A DNA stretch of 61,801 nucleotides from positions 33,235-95,035 of the forward strand of contig WOYX01000053.1 of assembly GCA_011620595.1 (NCBI GenBank), read 5' to 3'. The stretch is from Bacteroidales bacterium. Lineage in GTDB: Bacteria; Bacteroidota; Bacteroidia; Bacteroidales; VadinHA17. Position 1 is the first letter of the stretch. Each line of letters opens with the position of its first letter. A program made the position numbers and the translations under genes. This document shows positions 16,734-23,327 of the stretch, piece by piece. The notes beneath the pieces were generated by a model. It saw nothing but the letters and a program-made list of their open reading frames with translations. It was not told the origin of the DNA and ran no database searches.

Positions 16734-18035
16734 ATGCAACGACTCTTTTTTTTACTGATGGCATTCCTGCCGTTTATGATCTTCTCATGCAGCAATCCCT
16801 CCATGACACTGGAGGAGAGGCTCTCCTCGCTCCCCGGGGCAACCGTGGAAAAGATTGAAAATGACTCTTCTTTTCTGGAATCCTACGAGATTAAAATAAT
16901 GCAGCCCCTTGATCACAACAACCCTGATGGTCCGGGCTTCAGCCAGCAGATATTCCTGGGCTATGCCGGTGCCGACAAACCGGTAGTGGTTGTGACAGAA
17001 GGATATTCGGCCAGGTTTCACAAGAGCGAGCTGGCCTGGCTGCTCGACTGCAACCAGATAACCGTGGAGCACAGGTACTTTGAAGACTCACAACCCGACT
17101 CCCTGCTCTGGAACTATCTTACGACCTGGCAGGCGGCTACCGATCATCATCGGATAATAGAGCTCTTCAAGCCGGTCTTCCGCGACAAATGGGTGACGAC
17201 TGGAATCAGCAAGGGAGGTCAGACTGTAATGTTTCACAGTTATTATTATCCTGATGATGTCGATGCGCGGGTGCCATATGTTGCCCCGCTCAACTTCGGT
17301 CCCGAAGATGAACGTGTGAAGCCTTTCCTGGAGCAGGTTGGGACGGCGGAGTGCCGTGACCGGATCTATGAGTTTCAAAAGCTTGCCCTCCGGAAATTTG
17401 ATATTTTGTTTCCCATGATGACCGCACTCTCTGAGGAGAGAGGATGGACTTACACCCGGGTTGGAGGAGCTGAGACAGCCTATGAGATGGCTGTTCTGGA
17501 ATATGAATTTGCCTTCTGGCAGTGGGGCAGAGTACCCTGTGATTCAATACCCCTCGAAGGGACTGATCAGGAGATATTCAGGCACCTGGCATCCATAGGC
17601 GACTTTTTCTATTTTTCGGACCAGGGCGTAAAGGCCTTTGAGCCATTCTTTTACCAGGCAATGACAGAGCTTGGTTATTACGGCTATGATTTTGAAAAGT
17701 TTGCCGGACTGCTACGGTATGCGGGTGATACCGGCAACCCGGAGTTTCTCTTCTCAGCTCCCGTTGGTCCGGACTATGTTTACGATTACGAGTTCGGCAG
17801 GCGCGTTGACAATTACATAAAGACAGAGGCCGGGAACTTCCTCTTTCTTTACGGCGAATATGACCCGTGGTCATCAACGGCGGCAGATCCGGGGAGCAAC
17901 AGCAGGTGCGTAAAGATTATAAAGGAGGGGGGGGCTCACGGTACCCGGATAGGAAACCTTTCGCCGGAACAGAAAGAGCTGGTATTTACTAAACTTGAAG
18001 AGTGGCTTGACGAAACTCCCCGGAGCAGGCAGTAG
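16734..18035 (+). CDS. S37-family (PS-10) tripeptidyl aminopeptidase-like lipoprotein
   Basis: This 433-aa lipoprotein (lipobox region FMIFSCSNPS) has an alpha/beta hydrolase fold. The nucleophile motif is TGISKGGQT, and family-typical segments QPLDHNNPDG and VEHRYFEDSQPD are clear. The family includes the mycelysin-type tripeptidyl aminopeptidase of Streptomyces. It lies 32 bases after the aminopeptidase P gene and closes the plus-strand peptidase operon. Specificity is not determined by sequence alone. Confidence 0.82.
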   Translation: MQRLFFLLMAFLPFMIFSCSNPSMTLEERLSSLPGATVEKIENDSSFLESYEIKIMQPLDHNNPDGPGFSQQIFLGYAGADKPVVVVTEGYSARFHKSELAWLLDCNQITVEHRYFEDSQPDSLLWNYLTTWQAATDHHRIIELFKPVFRDKWVTTGISKGGQTVMFHSYYYPDDVDARVPYVAPLNFGPEDERVKPFLEQVGTAECRDRIYEFQKLALRKFDILFPMMTALSEERGWTYTRVGGAETAYEMAVLEYEFAFWQWGRVPCDSIPLEGTDQEIFRHLASIGDFFYFSDQGVKAFEPFFYQAMTELGYYGYDFEKFAGLLRYAGDTGNPEFLFSAPVGPDYVYDYEFGRRVDNYIKTEAGNFLFLYGEYDPWSSTAADPGSNSRCVKIIKEGGAHGTRIGNLSPEQKELVFTKLEEWLDETPRSRQ

Positions 18036-18080
18036 CCGCCGTAAGTTCTCTCATTGCATCATTTTCAAATATCAAATTAA

Positions 18081-18113
18081 TTTGCAAATGTTAAAAATAT
18101 TTAAATACCTTTG
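18081..18113 (+). promoter_or_regulatory. Bacteroidota promoter of the RRM gene
   Basis: TTTG at 18081-18084 is followed after 21 bases by TACCTTTG at 18106-18113, an almost ideal -33/-7 pair. Transcription would start near 18120, giving a leader of about 85 bases. Long AT-rich leaders are common for RRM genes in this phylum. Confidence 0.65.
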
Positions 18114-18204
18114 TGTTGATTAGCAGGTCTGAAGAGGCCGGCAGAAGCGCATGTGCCCCTCCCTGTTGATTTTGTTGTTTTATTAACATTTAATTAATTC
18201 TCAG

Positions 18205-18507
18205 ATGAACATTTTTGTCGCCAAGCTGAGTTCTGTTACCAAAGCAGAAGACCTTCAGGAACTTTTCAGCAAATTCGGGGAGGTTATCTCAGCAAAAGTT
18301 ATTATGGACCGTGAGACCGGCTTTTCCAAGCGTTATGGTTTCGTAGAGATGGCTGATGACCGTGCCGGTTATGAAGCTATCGAAAAACTCAACAATTCAG
18401 AGCTCGATGGCAGTCAGATCATCGTTAAGAAGTCTGAGCCGAAGGCAGAGAAGAAACCTTTCAGGCCCCGTCGCGATTTCCGCGACAGGGATGAACCGAA
18501 ATACTAG
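18205..18507 (+). CDS. RRM-domain RNA-binding protein
   Basis: This 100-aa protein is a single RNA recognition motif with RNP-2 (NIFVAKLS) near the N-terminus and RNP-1 (RYGFVEM) in the middle, followed by a basic tail rich in Arg, Pro and Asp. Such stand-alone RRM proteins are abundant in Bacteroidota, which lack Hfq, and act as global RNA-binding proteins; the role here is inferred. The gene stands alone, with its own promoter and a strong stem-loop downstream. Confidence 0.93.
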   Translation: MNIFVAKLSSVTKAEDLQELFSKFGEVISAKVIMDRETGFSKRYGFVEMADDRAGYEAIEKLNNSELDGSQIIVKKSEPKAEKKPFRPRRDFRDRDEPKY

Positions 18508-18510
18508 TAG

Positions 18511-18547
18511 TAAGAAGAGAGGCCGGGGACACCGGCCTCTCTTCTTA
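18511..18547 (+). terminator. Strong stem-loop after the RRM gene
   Basis: Perfect 16-bp arms (18511-18526 and 18532-18547) enclose a 5-base loop. The stem contains GAGAGGCCGG and its complement. It begins 3 bases after the stop codon. There is no T-run, so termination may need other factors or the hairpin may protect the 3' end. Confidence 0.7.
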
Positions 18548-18571
18548 CAGAACATTAAGATGTTTTCAGGA

Positions 18572-18594
18572 AAACGCCCTTGTTGAGGGCGTTT
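18572..18594 (-). terminator. Terminator of nhaD
   Basis: The 9-bp arms AAACGCCCT and AGGGCGTTT enclose a 5-base loop, starting 5 bases beyond the nhaD stop. On the minus strand the stem runs into TTTT, so it looks like an intrinsic terminator. Confidence 0.65.
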
Positions 18595-18599
18595 GTTCT

Positions 18600-20066
18600 C
18601 TATGCCAGCAGCTGAGCCTGCAGCCAGTATGCCCCTGCTCCTGCAAGGTAGCCGGTAAGGGCCAGCAATGATATCTTCTTCATATACCAGATAAAGTCAA
18701 TCCGCTCAAGACCCATGGCAGCCACACCGGCAGCGGAGCCTATTATCAGCATGCTTCCGCCTGTCCCGGCGCAGTAGGCCAGGAACTCCCAGAAGAGACC
18801 GTCCTGCACGAAGAATGATGCATATGCCGGATCAGCGGCTATGCGCAGCATGTCAGGCGTGACCACATCATACATACCCATGGCACCGGCGACAAGCGGT
18901 ACGTTGTCAACAACTGCCGAGAGGGCCCCAATGGCAAGGTTTATCAGGTAAATGTTCCCAAGCTTCTCGTCCAGCCATCCTGCAAGCAAGCTGAGATGAC
19001 CTGCGCTCTGAAGAGCAGCTACTGCCGAGAGGATGCCAAGGAAGAAGAATATCGTGGGGGTATCAACCCTCTTGACGATATGGTAGATCGTGAGTTTCTT
19101 CCTGATCTCATCCTCCTTATCGCGGTGCATGATCTCCGAAACCAGCCAGAGAACACCCAGTCCGAACAGCATACCCATGTAGGGCGGAAGGTGGGTGACT
19201 GTCTTGAAGACGGGTACGAACAGCAGCAAGCAAACACCCAGGATGAGTATGAATGTCCTTTCAAAGGGGGTTGTCAGCTCACCGGCGTAAGCTGGTCTTT
19301 CAGGTCTTGTTACATTGCCCGAAACCATGAACGACAGTATGGTCAGCGGGACTATCATGCTTACCAGGCTCGGAATAATCACTTTGAGAATAATATTGAC
19401 GGTGGTTATCTGACCCCCAATCCAGAGCATGATTGTGGTGACGTCGCCGATGGGAGACCATGCGCCTCCGGAGTTTGCCGCTATTACGATCATGCTTGCA
19501 TATATCCACCGTGTTGGTTTGTCGGATATCAGCTTCCTGAGAAGTGCAATCATCACGATGGTGGTGGTAAGGTTATCAAGGACAGCCGACATGAAGAATG
19601 TCAGGATACTCAGTATCCACAGCAGCTTCACCTTGCTGTTTGTGGAGATCTTGTTGGTGACGACTGTAAATCCCTGGTGCTGGTCAATCACCTCAACAAT
19701 GGTCATGGCGCCGAAGAGGAAGAACAGTATCTCAGCAGTCGCCACCAGGTGATGTGCCAGTTCAAACTTTACGAAAGCATTGGTATGTGATGCCAGCTCC
19801 ACCGTCTCATTGAAGGGACTTGTGGCGAAAGCATCAGAATTCATGACCGGCATGATGTTCTGGATTATCTCCCGGGCCATCATCTTCATCTCTTCCCATG
19901 AGGGGGAAAAGCCAAGGCCGAGTATCTGCTCACTGAAAAGAGCATACAGAGCCCAGAGGACGGAGCCGAGAATAAGCGCACTTGCAGCCTTTTCTATCTT
20001 CAGAGGATGCTCCAGTGCTATGGCCAGATAGCCCAACACAAAGAGAATGACCATTGCTATGAACAT
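18600..20066 (-). CDS. nhaD: Na+/H+ antiporter, NhaD family
   Basis: The product is an integral inner-membrane protein of about 488 aa with a dozen or so hydrophobic segments, belonging to the NhaD group of the ion transporter superfamily. It would exchange Na+ for H+ and help with salt and alkaline pH. Typical segments are seen: SAVLDNLTTTIVM, NSGGAWSPIGDVTT and SAVVDNVPLVAGAMG, which hold the conserved Asp/Asn residues in the two inverted halves. I use the ATG of MFIAMVILF as start; the longest frame begins with TTG seven codons upstream. It stands alone, followed by its own terminator. Confidence 0.88.
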   Translation of the reverse strand: MFIAMVILFVLGYLAIALEHPLKIEKAASALILGSVLWALYALFSEQILGLGFSPSWEEMKMMAREIIQNIMPVMNSDAFATSPFNETVELASHTNAFVKFELAHHLVATAEILFFLFGAMTIVEVIDQHQGFTVVTNKISTNSKVKLLWILSILTFFMSAVLDNLTTTIVMIALLRKLISDKPTRWIYASMIVIAANSGGAWSPIGDVTTIMLWIGGQITTVNIILKVIIPSLVSMIVPLTILSFMVSGNVTRPERPAYAGELTTPFERTFILILGVCLLLFVPVFKTVTHLPPYMGMLFGLGVLWLVSEIMHRDKEDEIRKKLTIYHIVKRVDTPTIFFFLGILSAVAALQSAGHLSLLAGWLDEKLGNIYLINLAIGALSAVVDNVPLVAGAMGMYDVVTPDMLRIAADPAYASFFVQDGLFWEFLAYCAGTGGSMLIIGSAAGVAAMGLERIDFIWYMKKISLLALTGYLAGAGAYWLQAQLLA

Positions 20067-20129
20067 GATTCGGGAATTTTTGTGCAAAAATAGATTTTCA
20101 GAATGACTCTGAAAGAAAAATTGTATAAA

Positions 20130-21530
20130 TCACACTGAAAAAGATTTTCCGTAGGCCGGGATCTCAATGTTTCTGAATCCTTCTGACTCGAGATACGACT
20201 GATATTTGACCTGTGTCTCATATTCGCCGTGCACCAGGAATACCTTTTGCAGCCTTGAGCTGTCCTGGCATGAGAGGTAGTCTGCCATCTCCCTGTAATC
20301 TCCGTGGCCGGAGTATGACTCGATCTTTTCAATATCTGCCCTCACCTCATATCTGTTACCGTGTATGGAGACCTCCTCGGCACCTCCCAGTATCCTGGCT
20401 CCCAGTGTTGAAGGAGCGCAATAGCCTACGGCCAGAACAGTATTGGCAGGATTGCTTATGCTGTTTGCCAGGTGATGTTTGACGCGCCCGGCCTCCATCA
20501 TCCCCGATGATGAGATGATGATTACCGGTTCCATGATATCATTAAGCCTTTTTGAATGTTCAACCTCGGTGATGTAAAAGAGGCTGTTGAACCCAAACGG
20601 GTCAGGGTCAGAAAGCATCACTTCCTGGACATCGCGATTGAAGCACTCAGTGTGGAGGCGGAATATATTCGTGGCATTGACTGAGAGCGGACTGTCAACA
20701 TAGATATCTACCCTGGGCAGTCTGCCGGCATTATATAATGTATTGAGCGAATAGACGACCTCCTGGGTGCGGCCTACACTGAAGGCAGGGATGATCAGCT
20801 TGCCCCTCTTCTCGACGCATGTATGACGTACTATCCTGAAGAGCTCCTCGTCAGATTCCTCGACTGTAGGGTGGAGGCGGTCGCCGTAGGTCGACTCGGT
20901 GATGAGGATGTCAGCCTGGGGAAATGGCTCAGGACTCTTCAGTATCCTGTTTGAAGGTCTTCCGATGTCACCGGTGTACGCCAGCCGTTTGATGCCGTCT
21001 CTCTCCCTCAGTTCAAGAGTTACCACACCACTGCCAAGCATGTGGCCGGTATTGGTGAATCTGATCGTGGTGAAGTCGTCTATTCGGAACTTGCGGTCAT
21101 AGGCCACCCCGATAAAGAGTTGCATCGAGGCCACCGCATCAGCCTGTGTGTAGAGAGGATCAACGGGGGGCAGATTTTGTCTTGCCCTCTTCTTGTTGAA
21201 GTACCTGGTATCATACTCCTGTATCTTTCCCGAATCGGCAAGCATTATGGAGCATAGATCACGGGTGGCATTGGTGCAGATCACCGACCCTGTGAAGCCG
21301 TTGCGGTAAAGAAAGGGGATAAGCCCTGAATGGTCTATATGGGCGTGTGACAGTATAACATGGTCAACCGAGGCTGGAGGAAAAGGCACTGCCCTGTTCA
21401 TCTCCTCTGTCTCCAGACCCTTTCCCTGGAACTGCCCGCAGTCAAGCAGGATATTTTTCCCGTGTTCTGTCTCAATAAGTATCTTGCTGCCTGTCACCTC
21501 GCGGGCAGCCCCGTAGAATGTCAGCTTCAT
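20130..21530 (-). CDS. Metallo-beta-lactamase/beta-CASP ribonuclease (RMMBL)
   Basis: The product is 466 aa from the ATG of MKLTFYGAARE; the longer frame adds an unlikely N-terminal extension. The metallo-beta-lactamase motif SHAHIDHSG is intact, with downstream metal-site segments NTGHMLGSG and YTGDIG. The beta-CASP part shows PAFSVGRTQE, and the C-terminal RMMBL segment has SGHGDY and FLVHGE. Such proteins act as exo- or endoribonucleases related to CPSF-73. It is cytoplasmic. It lies on the same strand as nhaD. Confidence 0.9.
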   Translation of the reverse strand: MKLTFYGAAREVTGSKILIETEHGKNILLDCGQFQGKGLETEEMNRAVPFPPASVDHVILSHAHIDHSGLIPFLYRNGFTGSVICTNATRDLCSIMLADSGKIQEYDTRYFNKKRARQNLPPVDPLYTQADAVASMQLFIGVAYDRKFRIDDFTTIRFTNTGHMLGSGVVTLELRERDGIKRLAYTGDIGRPSNRILKSPEPFPQADILITESTYGDRLHPTVEESDEELFRIVRHTCVEKRGKLIIPAFSVGRTQEVVYSLNTLYNAGRLPRVDIYVDSPLSVNATNIFRLHTECFNRDVQEVMLSDPDPFGFNSLFYITEVEHSKRLNDIMEPVIIISSSGMMEAGRVKHHLANSISNPANTVLAVGYCAPSTLGARILGGAEEVSIHGNRYEVRADIEKIESYSGHGDYREMADYLSCQDSSRLQKVFLVHGEYETQVKYQSYLESEGFRNIEIPAYGKSFSV

Positions 21531-21657
21531 GAATGGCTTATGTGGAATTTGAATCGCTAAGATAGCGAATGTTACCCTAAGCCATAGAAAAAATGACAAC
21601 TCTTTCTGTAAATTACCCTCAAATGTCCTTTTTTTAGATTTTTGATAATAAGCCTTT

Positions 21658-22037
21658 TCAGACGGAGGCCTTGTCCCAGAGAGGCAGTATCTCTTTTTTG
21701 AACTGCTCCTTTTCTCTTATCAGGGATTCCATATCAAGGCCGATCGATCTCTGGGCGGCAGCCTTGGAAGAGATATCGGGAACGGTGACATCCCTGATTC
21801 CCATGCCGGCCAATATTGATGCAAGGTCTATCCGGGCTTCGAGGCCCTTCATGATGCCGTTGCTCAGCACCCATCTGATTTATCATGCGGGGCACATCGG
21901 GGACTCTTGCATGTCCAGCATGTTGCTGGCTGGGGGCCGGCATCAGGCGTAAGGGGTCCCCCGGTACGAAGCGTGTTCCGGTTGTCCTCAATGGCATAGT
22001 AGTGTCCTCTTGCCTGTAATGCTTGTCATGGGTGTGG
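21658..22037 (-). pseudogene. nrfA: nrfA remnant (cytochrome c nitrite reductase), deleted and frameshifted
   Basis: Two pieces of NrfA remain. The first, in one frame, reads [15 protein letters not shown], then CWTCKSP, which is the lysine-ligated heme-1 site; an extra C then shifts the frame into [10 protein letters not shown]. Directly after this (about 21871) comes the C-terminal end of Nrf[31 protein letters not shown] and ILPLWDK, frame 21658-21870. About 100 N-terminal residues and some 300 central residues, with hemes 2-5, are gone. A functional pentaheme enzyme of about 480 aa cannot be made. Identification is from memory of NrfA conservation. It lies just after nrfH, the usual order. 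Confidence 0.8.
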
Positions 22038-22051
22038 GTATTGAGAGTTAG

Positions 22052-22606
22052 CTAAAGGTTATCCTTGAGGGCAGGGGTTATGGCGAAGGGTGTTGAAGAG
22101 ATGCTGTTAACCCTGTCGTGCGGAGTGTAGCGGTGACAGTCGAGGCACTGTCTTTCACGCCTTCCCGTCAGTGCTTCGGCGGGTATGCCGGGGCCGTCAC
22201 TGAAGAGAGAGGCGTGACAGCGGAGGCAGTTTTCCTGAACTACTTTCCTGCCTGCCTCCCTGATATAAACAGCCTGCGGTTCGTTGCGCAGGGTGAAGAC
22301 CGTGGCGTGGCGCAGGCCGTCGGAAGCCTTGAAGTAATATTTTCTTATGAAGCTGTCATGAGGCACATGGCACTCGTTGCAGTCGGTAACGGCCCGGTGG
22401 GCACTATGCGACCAGGTTGCGAACTGCGGCGTCATAATGTGGCAGTTGATGCAGACCCTGGGGTCATCGGAGAGATATGAGGTGGCGTTGGATATCTTCA
22501 GCAGGAAGAAAAAGAGACCTGTGAAGATGCCCAGTGTCATGATGACCGGGATGCGTCATCGGGGTGGAGGTGTAAAGAAACTTATCAGTTTATATTGTCT
22601 GCTCAT
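22052..22606 (-). pseudogene. nrfH: nrfH with an in-frame stop at codon 17
   Basis: NrfH is the membrane-anchored tetraheme quinol dehydrogenase that feeds NrfA. From the ATG at 22606 the frame reads MSRQYKLISFFTPPPR, then TGA (22558-22556), then RIPVIMTLGIFTGL. Homologues usually have Trp at this point, so TGG to TGA is likely. After the stop the frame is intact: one membrane helix and four heme motifs (CINCH, CNECH, CLRCH, CLDCH). A start at the ATG at 22540 would give 162 aa but lose the N-terminal cytoplasmic part. With nrfA destroyed, the locus is most likely inactive. Confidence 0.75.
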
Positions 22607-22626
22607 GGCAGGCGGTTGTTACCGGT

Positions 22627-22654
22627 CAAATTTAATTTTGTCAGCTGTGTGCAA
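22627..22654 (-). promoter_or_regulatory. Likely promoter of the nrfHA locus
   Basis: On the minus strand TTG (22654-22652) is followed after 17 bases by TAAATTTG (22634-22627), fitting the Bacteroidota -33/-7 pattern. Transcription would start near 22620, about 14 bases before the reconstructed nrfH ATG at 22606. This supports that start over 22540. Confidence 0.5.
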
Positions 22655-22666
22655 TGCTGCGTACCA

Positions 22667-23194
22667 TCAACCCTGGGTGAAATTTATAAAACAGAGGGCC
22701 ACGAGGGCTGTTCCGTATCTCTTGTCTATTGTCAGTGACTCCCTGATGACTGTAGGCTCACCGAGGTAGTACTGTGAGAAGGTCCTGTCATGTAAGTCAT
22801 TGAGGACGGTGTAGAGTCTCTCCTCCAGAGCTTCCATATCGAAGTAACCTGCCAGTTCGCAGACCAGTCCTCCCACCTTCTCTTCGCAGGTTTCGTCAGT
22901 ATACATCCATGCAAATATCACCCCTGCAGATATGTGTTCACCGTAATACCCGTTAGCCACTGCCATGATGCTGCACAATTCTGAGCCATAGGGTGGCATG
23001 TCGATTTCATCCAGCGTCATCAGTTTCGCCGTCGCCGGCAGCACTGACGAGTAGTTCATGATGTTGTATTCGGCGATGCCCGCATCGTGCAGTGCCATAT
23101 GGTATGATCCGGGATGGAGGGCATATTCGCTGCATCCTGAACCCTTGGTTATAAAAAATTCATGCGGGATCCTGTTATTGGTGACTTTGACCAT
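22667..23194 (-). CDS. pdaD: Pyruvoyl-dependent arginine decarboxylase
   Basis: This 175-aa protein converts arginine to agmatine and CO2, for polyamine synthesis or acid resistance. The conserved pattern is clear: IPHEFFITKGSG, GSYHMALHDAGI and NYSSVLP. Self-cleavage between Ser49 and Ser50 would create the pyruvoyl group on Ser50. A later segment, SIMAVANGYYGE, is also family-typical. The ATG at 23194 is preferred over the TTG three codons upstream. No agmatinase or agmatine deiminase lies in the window. The gene is divergent from the Y_Y_Y regulator. Confidence 0.9.
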   Translation of the reverse strand: MVKVTNNRIPHEFFITKGSGCSEYALHPGSYHMALHDAGIAEYNIMNYSSVLPATAKLMTLDEIDMPPYGSELCSIMAVANGYYGEHISAGVIFAWMYTDETCEEKVGGLVCELAGYFDMEALEERLYTVLNDLHDRTFSQYYLGEPTVIRESLTIDKRYGTALVALCFINFTQG

Positions 23195-23242
23195 TTTGCG
23201 CAACTATGTCTGGGTTATATGCCGGGTTATTCCGGATCATGG

Positions 23243-23250
23243 CAAATATA
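23243..23250 (-). promoter_or_regulatory. -7 element upstream of pdaD
   Basis: The minus strand reads TATATTTG, a full TAnnTTTG match, placing the transcription start about 43 bases before the pdaD ATG. No good -33 box is seen upstream. Confidence 0.4.
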
Positions 23251-23327
23251 CCTAAAAAATAAAAATAGAAACCGCATCTCGCCGGGAGCAGATAAAAATT
23301 ATAAATTGGACAGTTAAAAGAGAGACT

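Noticed and set aside
18996-19790. 264-aa plus-strand open frame
   Set aside because: It is antisense to nhaD and has a composition expected from the reverse strand of a membrane-protein gene.
22556-22558. In-frame TGA in nrfH read as selenocysteine or Trp recoding
   Set aside because: Other genes here, such as the DPP IV gene, use TGA as a stop, no SECIS-like stem is seen, and the adjacent nrfA is destroyed, so a nonsense mutation is simpler.
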